Notes: generated by a model not told the origin, from the letters alone. DNA of 64,000 nt from Streptomyces odontomachi (GCF_024435355.1 NZ_JAMJWG010000019.1:62001-126000), one strand, 5' to 3'; positions 16,919 to 25,903 are shown, counted from the first letter of the stretch. Numbers and translations: made by a program.

Positions 16919-18262
16919 TCACGACAGCTCCTTGCCCTCGGTCTCCGGCAGGGCGAGCCCGAGGAGGGCGGTGGCCGCCAGGAAGAGGTCGATGAAGAGC
17001 ACGGTGCTGGAGAAACCGCTCGCATGCGCCAGCAGGAATCCGATCAGGGTGGGCGCGAGCGTGTTGGCGACACGCTGTCCGAAGACGCCCAGGCCGTAGC
17101 CGGCGCCCCGCACCGGGGACGGATACAGCTCGCCGACCCAGGCGTCCCACACCCCCCAGGCGCCCAGGCTGAAGAACGACAGCAGGAAGATGCCGGTGTA
17201 CAGCTCGGCCAGGGAGTGCGCCTGGGCGAAGAAGAAGCCGCCCAGCGCCGCGGCGAGAACGTACGCGACGAAGACCTTCTTGCGCCCCAGCCGCCCGGTC
17301 AGCACCGCAGCGCTCGCGTAACCGGGAAACATGAACACCGCGCTCAGCGCGACGAAGCCCAGGCTCGACGAGGCCGACAGGCCGCGGTCCTGAAGCAGTG
17401 TGGGCAGCCAGGTCTGCAACCCCCAGTAGCCCCAGGAGAAGAGGAAGTTGGCGACGACCTGGATGAGCGTGACCCGTCCCAGCCGGCCACGCAGCACGGT
17501 GGCCAGGGAGCCGGCCGGCAGGTCCGGGGCGACCAGCACGGTTCGCCGGTCGATGCCGTCGGCTCCGAGCCGGGCGAGCGCCTCGTGCGCCTCGTCGGAA
17601 CGTCCTGTTCGGGCCAGCCAGTACGGCGACTCGGGGACCCACCTGCGGATCACCAGCACCCACAGGCTCGCCACCGCGCTCGCCACCACCACCCACCGCC
17701 AGCCGTGCGAGCCGACCAGCACCGCCGCACCGACGGCGAGCAGCGTGCCGACCGGCCAGCCGGCCGCCAGGAAGACCGCGGCCCGACCCCGGCTGCGGAC
17801 CGGAAGCAGCTCCTCGAAGTAGGGGAACGTGATGGTGAAGACCCCGGAGAAGGCGAAACCGGCCAGCATGCGGGCCACGAGGAGCGTCCGGTAGTCGGGC
17901 GCGGCGCTGCCGAGCAGGGCGAGCAGGCCGTAGCTCGTGAAGCTGTACAGGCAGGTGCGCTGCCGGCCGATCCGGTCCGCGATCACACCCCACACCAGGG
18001 TGCCGGGGATCATTCCGAGGAACAGCGCCGAGATCACCAGACCCAGCTGGCCGGTGCTGATGTGCAGGCCGTGCCGGAGGTCGGAAGAGACGTAGGTGAG
18101 GCTGAGCATCTCCCATGACTCGATGGCGAGCGCGACGAACAGCGCGATGCCGATCTTGACGTGCACCCTGGTGAGGGGCATCCGGGCGAAGACCGCACCG
18201 ATCTGCACGGTCGGCGCCTCGGACCGGACGGACGGGGATGGTGCGAGGTCGTCGGTGTTCAT
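16919..18262 (-). CDS. MFS transporter (sugar/acid:H+ symporter type)
   Basis: A 447-residue, 12-helix major facilitator. The typical cytoplasmic loop motif is seen as GVIADRIGRQRT after helix 2 and TGRLGRKKVF in the second half. The central loop is long and charged (RTGRSDEAHEALARLGADGIDRR), as in the metabolite:H+ symporter group. The ATG at 18262 follows a C-rich stretch (GGAGG on the coding strand 6-10 bases upstream). It is 54 bp downstream of the OCD gene and just before the HyuA-like gene, so it is the likely uptake step for this operon's substrate. Confidence 0.85.
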   Translation of the reverse strand: MNTDDLAPSPSVRSEAPTVQIGAVFARMPLTRVHVKIGIALFVALAIESWEMLSLTYVSSDLRHGLHISTGQLGLVISALFLGMIPGTLVWGVIADRIGRQRTCLYSFTSYGLLALLGSAAPDYRTLLVARMLAGFAFSGVFTITFPYFEELLPVRSRGRAAVFLAAGWPVGTLLAVGAAVLVGSHGWRWVVVASAVASLWVLVIRRWVPESPYWLARTGRSDEAHEALARLGADGIDRRTVLVAPDLPAGSLATVLRGRLGRVTLIQVVANFLFSWGYWGLQTWLPTLLQDRGLSASSSLGFVALSAVFMFPGYASAAVLTGRLGRKKVFVAYVLAAALGGFFFAQAHSLAELYTGIFLLSFFSLGAWGVWDAWVGELYPSPVRGAGYGLGVFGQRVANTLAPTLIGFLLAHASGFSSTVLFIDLFLAATALLGLALPETEGKELS

Positions 18263-18316
18263 CGGGCGCCTCCGGGGCGAGGGAGCGGGGGGAATCGCAC
18301 GAGGGGGAGCCGGCGG

Positions 18317-19309
18317 TCACCAGTCAAGGGGGCGACCTGCTCCCGTGGCGCGGGCCCGCTTGAGGACCTCGTCCGCGAAGGCCGCGTCCTGTACGCCCAG
18401 TCCGACGCTGTTGAAGTAGACGATGTCGTCGTCACGCAGCCGGGCGGGCGTCTTGCCTGCCAGCACGTCTCCGAGGCTGAGCAGGGCCTGCTCGGAGATC
18501 TCGCCGGCGGCCAGTGCGGTGGCGACGGGGCCGGCCTGGACGCTCGCGGTCGCCACGTCGTCGACGATGACCCGGGAGCCGGTCACGACGTCGCTGCCGA
18601 CCTCGTGACGGTCGGGGGCGAAGCTTCCGATGCTGATCAGCGTCGTGCCCGGGGCCAGCCAGGCACGCCGCACGACGGGGTGCGTGCTGGTCGTGCAGGT
18701 GACGACCAGGTCCGCCCCGGTCACGGCGGCCTCGGCCGAGGGACACGGCAGGACGCGCGTGCCGGTCTCGGCGGCGACCCGGGCCGAGAAGTCGTCCAAG
18801 GTGGTGTCGGAGGGGGAGCACACGGCGATCTGCTCGACGTCGAACAGGCGGGCGAGCGCGCTGACGTGCCCGCGGCCCTGCCGTCCGGACCCGAAGACCG
18901 CGGCCTTCGACGGCGAACCGGACAGCGCCTGGGCCGCGAGCATGCTGGCGGCCACCGTGCGCAGCGTGGTGACGGCTTCGCCGTCGATGAGGGCGGCCGG
19001 CCGGCCCGTCACCGGGTCGAGCGCCAGGACGGCGGCCGAGACCCGGGGCAGACCGCGCTCCCGGTTCTCCGGCACCACGCTGCCGAGTTTCACCACGGGA
19101 CTGCCGGCCGGGGAGATCCGGGCGGTGTAGGAGAAGACCACCGAGCCCCCCTCGCCGGGCAGCAGCGCCCGTGGCGCCAGCTGGGCGGTCCCCGCGCCGA
19201 GCGCGAGGAAGGCACGACGCTGGGTGGCGATGGCGGTATCGAGGTCGACGAGCCCATCGAGTGCGGACGGGCCGAGAAGGAGGAGCGGCTCTGCTGTCCT
19301 GGGGTCCAT
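18317..19309 (-). CDS. Ornithine cyclodeaminase / mu-crystallin family protein
   Basis: A 330-residue OCD-family dehydrogenase. It has the substrate/NAD motif DGEAVTTLRTVAASMLA, the Rossmann loop AVFGSGRQGRGH and a conserved Lys in VVKLGSVVP. Such enzymes act as ornithine cyclodeaminases, as alanine or arginine dehydrogenases, or as ketimine reductases. The ATG at 19309 is used; GTG 19336 lies in frame upstream. It is the first gene of the minus operon and is divergent from the DUF917 gene. The context suggests processing of an amino or imino acid released by ring opening. Confidence 0.82.
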   Translation of the reverse strand: MDPRTAEPLLLLGPSALDGLVDLDTAIATQRRAFLALGAGTAQLAPRALLPGEGGSVVFSYTARISPAGSPVVKLGSVVPENRERGLPRVSAAVLALDPVTGRPAALIDGEAVTTLRTVAASMLAAQALSGSPSKAAVFGSGRQGRGHVSALARLFDVEQIAVCSPSDTTLDDFSARVAAETGTRVLPCPSAEAAVTGADLVVTCTTSTHPVVRRAWLAPGTTLISIGSFAPDRHEVGSDVVTGSRVIVDDVATASVQAGPVATALAAGEISEQALLSLGDVLAGKTPARLRDDDIVYFNSVGLGVQDAAFADEVLKRARATGAGRPLDW

Positions 19310-19365
19310 GGGCACATGGTGGGATCTCGGCGGCACGGCTCACATGGGCAGAACGCACAACAGCG

Positions 19366-19420
19366 CGCTTCCGACGAAGCGTGACGCACATCGGCCGGGT
19401 GTGGCCGCACCGTCTAGCGT
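19366..19420. promoter_or_regulatory. Divergon control region with inverted repeat and -10 element
   Basis: CGCTTC-CGAC-GAAGCG (19366-19381) is a perfect 6-bp inverted repeat in the 142-bp region shared by the OCD and DUF917 operons. TAGCGT (19415-19420) can serve as the -10 of the plus operon, giving a leader of about 25 nt. There is no good -35, which fits activator-dependent transcription. A PucR regulator ends each operon and is the natural candidate to bind here. Confidence 0.4.
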
Positions 19421-19451
19421 CCTGGCAACACCACCGACCGACGGAGACCGC

Positions 19452-20525
19452 ATGCGCCTACTCACGACCGATGACCTGGAGGATCTGACGCTCGGGGCCA
19501 CGTTGCTGGGCACCGGGGGCGGCGGTGATCCGTTCATCGCCAAGCTGCTGGCCCAGCAGGCCATCGAGGACTACGGCCCGATCCGGATCGTGGACCCGGC
19601 GGAGCTGGACGACGCCGCACAGGTGGTCACGATCGCCGTGATCGGGGCGCCGACGGTGATCATCGAGAAGATCCCGTCCGGATCGGAGTTCGTCGCGGCC
19701 GTCAAGGCGCTGGCCTCGTACATCGGCCGCGACATCGATGCGATCATGCCCGTCGAGGTCGGTGGGATGAACACGTTGATCCCTTTGGCCGTCGCGGCCG
19801 AGCTGGGACTGCCGTGCATCGACGCGGACGGGATGCGGCGTGCCTTCCCCCAGGTCGAGATGACCACCTTCACCCTGGCCGGCCTGTCCGCCTCACCGAT
19901 GAGCCTGGCCGACGAGAAGGGCAACCGCGTCGCGTTCGAGACCACCTCGAACCAGGTCGGCGAGCGGCTGGTGCGCGGCTCGGCGATGATGCTCGGCCTG
20001 GCGAACGCGCTCGCCGCGTATCCGATGACCGTCGCCCAGGTGAAGGAGGCCGCCATCGTCGGATCGATGCGGTTCTGTAGCGAGGTGGGCGGCCACCTCC
20101 GGGCGATCCAGCGCAACGAGCCCGGTGCCTGGCACGACTTCTTCTCCCTCACCGACGGGTCGATCGTCTTCCAGGGCAAGATCATCGATGTGGACCGGCG
20201 CACCACTACCGGGTTCGCCCGCGGCACCGTGGTGTTGGAGGCGTTCGACGACCCCTCCCGCACGATGCGGATCGAGATCCAGAACGAGTTGCTGCTCGCG
20301 ATCGAGGACGGGCGGACCGTCGTCACACCACCGGACCTGATCTGCATGCTGGACCACGAGACCGCCGAACCCATCACCACGGAGACCCTCGCCTACGGCC
20401 AGCGGGTCACGGTCCTGGGGCTGCCGTGCGCGCCCGAGTGGCGCCGTCCCGGGATGCTCGACGTGGTCGGGCCGCGCGCGTTCGGATACGACGTCGACTA
20501 TGTGAACCTGGGAGGGGCCCGATGA
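19452..20525 (+). CDS. DUF917 (S-Me-THD) family protein, intact
   Basis: A 357-residue DUF917 protein. The N-terminal Gly-rich loop LGTGGGGDPF is intact, as is the core MPVEVGGMNTLIPLAVAAEL with IDADGMRRAFPQVEM. Members are found beside HyuA genes, and the family has been renamed after S-methyl-thiohydantoin desulfurase. Start ATG 19452 has GGAGA 5 bases upstream. The following HyuA gene overlaps by ATGA, so the two are coupled and probably act together on a hydantoin- or thiohydantoin-like ring. Confidence 0.85.
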   Translation: MRLLTTDDLEDLTLGATLLGTGGGGDPFIAKLLAQQAIEDYGPIRIVDPAELDDAAQVVTIAVIGAPTVIIEKIPSGSEFVAAVKALASYIGRDIDAIMPVEVGGMNTLIPLAVAAELGLPCIDADGMRRAFPQVEMTTFTLAGLSASPMSLADEKGNRVAFETTSNQVGERLVRGSAMMLGLANALAAYPMTVAQVKEAAIVGSMRFCSEVGGHLRAIQRNEPGAWHDFFSLTDGSIVFQGKIIDVDRRTTTGFARGTVVLEAFDDPSRTMRIEIQNELLLAIEDGRTVVTPPDLICMLDHETAEPITTETLAYGQRVTVLGLPCAPEWRRPGMLDVVGPRAFGYDVDYVNLGGAR

Positions 20526-22081
20526 GCCTGCGCATCGGTATCGACGTGGGCGGCACCAACACCGATGCCGTCATCGTGGACGACGACGGCAGGGTCGTGG
20601 CGACCACGAAGTCGGCCACCACGCCGGACCCGTTCGACGGGATCCGCCAGTCGTTGGCCAAGGTGGTGCAGGGGGTGGACGCCGCCGAGATCACCCAGGC
20701 CATGCTGGGCACCACGCACCCCGCCAACGCGATCATCCAACGCCGGGACCTGGAGAAGGTCGCCGTGCTGAGGCTGGCCGCGCCGGCGTCCACGGGAGTG
20801 CGGCCGGGTGCCGCGTGGCCCGCCGACCTGCATCGGGCGATCATCCACAAAGCGGCGATCGTCAAGGGCGGCAACGAGTACGACGGTGCGGAGATCTCCC
20901 CGCTCGACGAGGACGCGGTGCGCGCCTTCGCGACCGAGTGCGCCCCGCACATCGCCGCGGTCGCGGTCTCCGGACCGTTCTCGCCCGCCAGTCACGACCA
21001 CGAACTGCGGGCCGCCGAGATCCTGGCCGAGGAGCTCGGCGCCGACTTCCCCGTCTCGCTCAGCCACCGGGTGGGCGCCCTCGGGCTCCTGGAACGCGAG
21101 AACGCCACCATCCTCAACTCCTCGCTCCTCGGTGTGGCGCGCAACGTCGTGGCCGGCTTCCACTCCGCGCTGCGCGAGAACGGTCTGGCCGTCGACTCCT
21201 TCCTCACCCAGAACGACGGCACCCTGATGTCGTCGGACGAGGCGGTCCGGTTCCCGGTGCTCACGCTCGGCTCGGGTCCGACCAACTCGATGCGGGGCGC
21301 CTGCTCGCTGGCGGGCCTGTCCGACGCGCTCGTCATCGACGTGGGCGGCACCTCGGCCGACGTCGGCATCCTGGTGGACGGCTTCCCCCGCGAGTCGACG
21401 GCGGCGGTCGAGGTCGGCGGGGTGCGCACCAACTTCAGGATGCCCGACCTGATCTCGGTCGGGCTCGGCGGTGGCACCGTGGTGCGCCCCGACACCGATC
21501 GGGCCGGCGGCGTCGCGGTCGGGCCCGACTCGGTCGGCTACCGGGTGCTGACCGAGGCCCTGGTGCGGGGCGGCTCCACCCTCACGTTGTCGGACGTCTC
21601 GGTGGCCGCCGGTCGGCTGCACGGCTTCGGGGACGCCGCGCGGCTGGACGGTCTCGACCGGCAGCTGGTCGATCGGGCACTGGCCTGGGTGGATGACCAG
21701 ATCGGGATCATGACGGAGCGGCTGAAGGCCAGCCGGCAGAGCCTTCCGCTGATCGCGGTGGGCGGCGGCTCGCACCTGGTGCCGGACCGGGTCGCCGGCG
21801 CCAGCGAGGTCATCCGGCCGGAGAACCACGCCGTGGCCAACGCCTTCGGCGCCGCCATCGCCGAGGCCTCCGGCTCCATCGACCGCGTCTACCGCTACGA
21901 AGGTCGTGGCCGCGAGGCCTGCCTGGACGAGGCGCGGAGCCTGGCCGTCGACGCGGCGGTGCGGTCCGGCGCCGACCCGCGTAAGGTGCACATCACCTCA
22001 CTGGCCGAGGTGCCCCTGACCTATGTGCCCGGCCGGGCGTGCCGGGTCCAGGTCAAGGCCGCCGGGCCGCTGGACCGGTGA
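20522..22081 (+). CDS. Hydantoinase/oxoprolinase subunit A family protein
   Basis: A 519-residue HyuA-type protein, shorter than the 681-residue HyuA at 8864 because it lacks the C-terminal acetone-carboxylase-like extension. Both phosphate motifs are present (IGIDVGGTNTDAVIVDD and VIDVGGTSADVGILVDG), plus the glycine-rich VGLGGGTVV. The start at ATG 20522 overlaps the DUF917 stop, with GGGAGGGG upstream. No HyuB partner exists in this operon, so DUF917 is the likely partner. Confidence 0.87.
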   Translation: MSLRIGIDVGGTNTDAVIVDDDGRVVATTKSATTPDPFDGIRQSLAKVVQGVDAAEITQAMLGTTHPANAIIQRRDLEKVAVLRLAAPASTGVRPGAAWPADLHRAIIHKAAIVKGGNEYDGAEISPLDEDAVRAFATECAPHIAAVAVSGPFSPASHDHELRAAEILAEELGADFPVSLSHRVGALGLLERENATILNSSLLGVARNVVAGFHSALRENGLAVDSFLTQNDGTLMSSDEAVRFPVLTLGSGPTNSMRGACSLAGLSDALVIDVGGTSADVGILVDGFPRESTAAVEVGGVRTNFRMPDLISVGLGGGTVVRPDTDRAGGVAVGPDSVGYRVLTEALVRGGSTLTLSDVSVAAGRLHGFGDAARLDGLDRQLVDRALAWVDDQIGIMTERLKASRQSLPLIAVGGGSHLVPDRVAGASEVIRPENHAVANAFGAAIAEASGSIDRVYRYEGRGREACLDEARSLAVDAAVRSGADPRKVHITSLAEVPLTYVPGRACRVQVKAAGPLDR

Positions 22082-22089
22082 GGCGGCGG

Positions 22090-22512
22090 ATGAGCGACAC
22101 GACCGGCGGGCGCACCGCCTGCCAGACGTGGCTGGCGTACAACGCCGCGGAGAACGCGCGGGACCTCGCCGCGATGGCCGCCCTGGTCGCGGCGGAGCTG
22201 CGGGCCACGGTCAACGGCCGGCCCGCGGTGTCGTCGGCCGAGGACGACGCTGCGGCGATGGACCGGCTGCTGTGCACCTATCCCGACTACCGGCGCGAGG
22301 TGGTGGAGGTGATCGACGCCGGCGAGCGCGGTACGGTCCGGTGGCGCATGACCGGACGTCCGGCACCCGGTTCGGGCGTGGCCCCGCTGGACGTCGCGGG
22401 CTGCTCCGTCCTCACGGCACGCGGCGGCCGTATCGTCGAGGCGCACCTCTACCACGACGGCACGGGCCTGCACGAGATCGTGACCGCTCCCCCTGGGGAG
22501 GCCCGGCGATGA
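22090..22512 (+). CDS. SnoaL/NTF2-like protein
   Basis: A 140-residue alpha+beta-barrel protein of the SnoaL/nuclear transport factor 2 type. The pattern is an N-terminal helix (ACQTWLAYNAAENARDLAAM), DRLLCTYPDYRREVVEVIDAG, then the strand GRIVEAHLYHDG. I chose ATG 22090 with GAGGCGG upstream; GTG 22078, overlapping the HyuA stop, is also possible. Such folds bind or isomerise small molecules. It lies between HyuA and the dipeptidase, so a role on the same substrate is likely, but the reaction is not known. Confidence 0.7.
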   Translation: MSDTTGGRTACQTWLAYNAAENARDLAAMAALVAAELRATVNGRPAVSSAEDDAAAMDRLLCTYPDYRREVVEVIDAGERGTVRWRMTGRPAPGSGVAPLDVAGCSVLTARGGRIVEAHLYHDGTGLHEIVTAPPGEARR

Positions 22513-23525
22513 CGGAGCTGAGCATGGGCACGGTGCCGGTGGCGGACTGCCACAACGATCTCCTGCTGGCCGTCCGGCACCTGCGTGAACGCGGCCACCG
22601 CGACCCGTTCGGGGACTTCTGGTTGCCGCAGCTCAGGGATGGCGGGGTGGCCCTGCAAGTACTGCCGGTGTGCACCGAGGAGCAGTTCGTCGGGGAAGGC
22701 GCGCTGCGCCGCTGTCTGCTGTTGCTGGAGGAGGCGCGCCGGTTCGCCGAGCTGCATCGGGACGACGTCGTCATCGTCGAGACCGGCGCGGAGCTGGGGC
22801 GGGCGCTCTCGGACGGGCGGATCGCGCTGCTCCTCGCCATCGAGGGCGCCGAGCCCGTGGGGCAGAGCGTCGAGGTCCTGGACGTGCTGTGGCGGCTCGG
22901 CGTGCGGATGTGCTCGCTGACGTGGAACCGCCGCACGATGATGGCCGACGGGGTGGCGGAGCGCGCCACCGGAGGCCGGCTGACCGCGCTCGGCGTCGAC
23001 AGCGTGCGCCGGATGGAGCAGCTGGGCATGGTCGTGGACGTCTCCCATCTGTCCGAGGCGGGGTTCTTCCACCTGGCCGAGGTGGCGCAGCGGCCGTTCC
23101 TCGCCTCGCACTCCTCGTGTCGGGCGGTGGCCGGGCATCCCCGCAACCTCTCCGACCGGCAGCTGGGCGTGCTCGCCGAGACGGGCGGTTTCGTGGCGCT
23201 CAACGCCTTCGGGCCGTTCGTCTCCGACGGGCCGGCGCCCGGCGTCGAGCACTTCGTGGACCACGTCGAGCACGCGATCGGCGTGGTCGGTGAGGGCTCG
23301 GTGGGCCTGGGAACGGACTTCATCGCCGATGTCGCCGACATCGTCGACCCGGTCCTGACCGGACTGCTCATCGAGCAGACCCCGGTGTCGGCGACCCGGG
23401 GCCTCGAGCGACCCGCCGACTTCCCGGATCTCGTCCGGGCGGTGCGGCGGCGTCTGGGCACGACGGTCGCCGCACGGGTCGCCGGGACCAACCTGATCGA
23501 GTTCCTCGCCGCCCACCTGCGCTGA
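22509..23525 (+). CDS. Membrane dipeptidase family (M19) zinc peptidase
   Basis: A 338-residue M19 dipeptidase. Metal-site residues are seen in ADCHNDLLL (His, Asp), the bridging Glu in AIEGAEP, His in DVSHLSEAGF and ASHSSCRAV, and the Asp in VGLGTDFIADV. There is no signal peptide or lipobox, so it is probably cytosolic. Its ATG overlaps the preceding stop (ATGA). The family cleaves dipeptides, D-amino acid dipeptides or cyclic amide bonds, which fits a pathway that opens rings and then splits the product. Confidence 0.87.
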   Translation: MTELSMGTVPVADCHNDLLLAVRHLRERGHRDPFGDFWLPQLRDGGVALQVLPVCTEEQFVGEGALRRCLLLLEEARRFAELHRDDVVIVETGAELGRALSDGRIALLLAIEGAEPVGQSVEVLDVLWRLGVRMCSLTWNRRTMMADGVAERATGGRLTALGVDSVRRMEQLGMVVDVSHLSEAGFFHLAEVAQRPFLASHSSCRAVAGHPRNLSDRQLGVLAETGGFVALNAFGPFVSDGPAPGVEHFVDHVEHAIGVVGEGSVGLGTDFIADVADIVDPVLTGLLIEQTPVSATRGLERPADFPDLVRAVRRRLGTTVAARVAGTNLIEFLAAHLR

Positions 23526-23568
23526 CTCCCCGCACGGCGCGCGCAGCGCGGTCGTGCAGACTGTCCGG

Positions 23569-25152
23569 ATGAACGACGTCTGGGGGACGAAGGCCGACGA
23601 AGTGTCCGTCCGCCAACTCCTGGAACTACCGGCCCTGGCCGGCGCGCGGCTGATCGCCGGCCGTTCCGGCGCCGGCCGGACGGTCACCGGTGTCCGGATC
23701 GCTCCCCGTGACCGTGTCGCCCCGACCAGTGAGCCGGGCACCGTCCTCGTGATCGACGGTGCCCGGCTCGCGACGGACACCTACTGCGTGGACTTCGCGC
23801 TGCGCTCGGCCGAGGAGAGCGGCGCCGCCATGCTCCTCGTCCCCCGCCCGGCCACCGAGATCGGCCTGGCCAGCCGCCGCCTCTCCGACAAGCTCGGCAT
23901 CGCCCTGGTCACCGTGGACGGCGAGCTGGCCATCCTCTGCGACCAGCTGCGCGAGCAGATACACGCCCCCACCCGCCATCTCGCCGGTCTGCTGATGGAC
24001 CTCATCGACCGCCTTGGGCACCTCTCCCCCAAGCAGGGCGCCGAAAGCGTGCTCCATGCGCTCGACGCCGTCCTGGACAGCCGCTCGTCGTTGATCGGTT
24101 TCGAAGGCGGCGCGCTCGCCGGTGTCGAGCTGGACCCGCCGTTGCCGGACGGCGACCGGCTGCCGGTCCAGACCACCAGGTCCGTGGGCGACGCCGTGCG
24201 GATCGCCCAGCCGATCGCCCTGGTTCCCGGGGAGCAGCCGACGTTCTGGATCGTCACCGAGCGCACCGCACCGACCGCGATGTGGCTCAGGGTCGCGGGC
24301 ACGGGCCTGCGCCTCGCCGGCAGCTACCTCGCGACGCGGCTGATCTCGGAGCGCCTGGAGCGGGAACGCGACGCCCGCTTCCGGCTCGGCATACTCAACG
24401 CGATCATCGCCCTGTCGGAGTCCCCCTCGACCGGGCTGGTGCAGCAGATCGGCACCCTCGGCTGGAAGGTCGACGGCTGGTGCACCGCCCTGCACATCCA
24501 GGTGGCGGGCGAGCCCGACCAGCAGCGTCTGCTCGCGCTCACCGACGAGCTTCAGCACCGGCTCGCGCAGCTGGGCCTCGGCGCCCACATCGTGGAGCGA
24601 CCGAACGGCTGGACGACCTGGACGACCTCCGACGTCGAACCGCCCGCGACCTCCTACCGCCAGACCACCCAGTCCGTCGGTGCCGTCCTGCGGGCCTTCG
24701 TCGCGGGACGCACGGGGATGCGGGTGTACGCAGGGATCGGTCGGCCGTACGCGGGGATCGGCGGGTTGAAGAAGAGCCTTGCGGAGGCGCAGGAGGCGAC
24801 CACCATCGTCCAGGCCGGCGGAACCCGCACCGCGGTCCAGCACATCGACGAGATGGGCATGCAGCGCATCCTCTTCGGCTGGTACGCCTCGCAGGAGTTC
24901 GCCACCTTCGCCACCACCCTGCTGCGCCCGCTCCTGGCCGTCGACCGCGACGAAGAGCTGCTGCGGACCCTGGAGACGTACCTGGACAACGAATCGTCGC
25001 CGACCGTCACCGCCGACGTGCTCGGCGTGCACCGCAACACCGTCGTCAACCGTGTGGCGCGGATCCGGCACCAGCTCTCGGTCGACCTCGACGACCCCGA
25101 CCAGCGCCTGGCCGTCCAGCTCGCCTGCCGGGTCGTCAACCTGGAGACGTGA
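23569..25152 (+). CDS. PucR-family transcriptional regulator (plus operon)
   Basis: A 527-residue regulator with an N-terminal PucR sensing domain (VRQLLELPALAGARLIAG) and a C-terminal PucR helix-turn-helix (TVTADVLGVHRNTVVNRVARIRHQL). It starts 43 bp after the dipeptidase stop; ATG 23569 was chosen and GTG 23554 is an in-frame alternative. It closes the plus operon just as the other PucR closes the minus operon. The two proteins differ in the N-terminal half, so they probably sense different ligands. Confidence 0.87.
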   Translation: MNDVWGTKADEVSVRQLLELPALAGARLIAGRSGAGRTVTGVRIAPRDRVAPTSEPGTVLVIDGARLATDTYCVDFALRSAEESGAAMLLVPRPATEIGLASRRLSDKLGIALVTVDGELAILCDQLREQIHAPTRHLAGLLMDLIDRLGHLSPKQGAESVLHALDAVLDSRSSLIGFEGGALAGVELDPPLPDGDRLPVQTTRSVGDAVRIAQPIALVPGEQPTFWIVTERTAPTAMWLRVAGTGLRLAGSYLATRLISERLERERDARFRLGILNAIIALSESPSTGLVQQIGTLGWKVDGWCTALHIQVAGEPDQQRLLALTDELQHRLAQLGLGAHIVERPNGWTTWTTSDVEPPATSYRQTTQSVGAVLRAFVAGRTGMRVYAGIGRPYAGIGGLKKSLAEAQEATTIVQAGGTRTAVQHIDEMGMQRILFGWYASQEFATFATTLLRPLLAVDRDEELLRTLETYLDNESSPTVTADVLGVHRNTVVNRVARIRHQLSVDLDDPDQRLAVQLACRVVNLET

Positions 25153-25204
25153 CCCGGCGGCGGGTTCCCTGATCGAGCCTCCCCCAGTCGGGCCTCGTAT
25201 ACGC

Positions 25205-25218
25205 AAGTGTCGACACTT
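25205..25218. promoter_or_regulatory. Operator palindrome 1
   Basis: AAGTGTCGACACTT is a perfect 14-bp palindrome 6 bp upstream of the -35 hexamer of the HD-hydrolase operon. It shares the TGTCGACA core with operator 2, centre to centre 62 bp, close to six helical turns. Likely bound by a dimeric repressor; candidates are the GntR protein at 29611 and the adjacent PucR. Confidence 0.7.
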
Positions 25219-25223
25219 CACCC

Positions 25224-25252
25224 TTGCGACTCGATAAAACGGCGCGTAGCGT
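25224..25252 (+). promoter_or_regulatory. Promoter of the HD-Ldh-MFS-dehydrogenase operon
   Basis: TTGCGA (25224-25229) and TAGCGT (25247-25252) are separated by exactly 17 bp, a good match to an actinobacterial SigA-type promoter. It lies between the two TGTCGACA palindromes, so both sites could block polymerase. Confidence 0.7.
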
Positions 25253-25266
25253 GCCCGCAATCAGCA

Positions 25267-25280
25267 AACTGTCGACACTT
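25267..25280. promoter_or_regulatory. Operator palindrome 2
   Basis: AACTGTCGACACTT repeats operator 1 with one changed base and sits just downstream of the predicted transcription start, 14 bp before the GTG of the HD gene. Binding here would block initiation or clearance. Confidence 0.7.
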
Positions 25281-25294
25281 TCCAAGGGGCGGTA

Positions 25295-25903
25295 GTGAGC
25301 GAGGAGCCGCGTGACAGCACGACGCCGACCGTGCGGACCGCCGACACGGTGCGTGCGTTGCTGCCCGAGATCATGGACATCGGCGACACGGACCTGCGGG
25401 ACGCCGTGACGAGGATCTGGGCCAGGGCCTGGCGGTCGAGCGTGTGGACCGACCTGGCGAGCGTGCCGAAGAGTCCCGAACTGCCCGCCCGGCGCACCCT
25501 GGTCACCCATACCCGCGCGGTGACGCGCATCGCCGGACACCTCGTCGACGTCGAGAGCGAATTGCACGGCGTGCCGGTCGACAGGGATCAGACCCTGGCC
25601 ATCGCGCTCCTGCACGACGTGTCCAAGGTGCGCGAGTTCGAGCCCTCCGGCGACGGCACCGGCGGCGCCCGCTTCTCCCGCACCGGCCGGCTCTACCAGC
25701 ACGGGTTCCTCGGCGGCCACTGGATGGCCGAGGAAGGCCTTTCGGAGGGGTTGGTGCACGGGGTGCTGGCGCACACCCCGCAGTCGGCCGTCGTGCCGCA
25801 GACCCAGGAGGCGGTCATCGTGCACTACGCCGACTTCGCTGACTCCGACGTACAGCTCCTGGACGCCGGCCTGACGCTGTTCTGCAAGCGGCGGACGCGA
25901 TGA
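25295..25903 (+). CDS. HD-domain hydrolase
   Basis: A 202-residue HD-superfamily metal hydrolase. Conserved residues are His in LVTHTRAV, the His-Asp pair in IALLHDVSK and the Asp in VHYADFAD. The start is GTG 25295, 4 bases after GGGGCGG. It overlaps the next gene by ATGA and is first in a four-gene operon. HD proteins hydrolyse phosphate esters or amide/nitrile-like groups; the substrate here is unknown, but the operon suggests a small organic acid precursor. Confidence 0.75.
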   Translation: MSEEPRDSTTPTVRTADTVRALLPEIMDIGDTDLRDAVTRIWARAWRSSVWTDLASVPKSPELPARRTLVTHTRAVTRIAGHLVDVESELHGVPVDRDQTLAIALLHDVSKVREFEPSGDGTGGARFSRTGRLYQHGFLGGHWMAEEGLSEGLVHGVLAHTPQSAVVPQTQEAVIVHYADFADSDVQLLDAGLTLFCKRRTR

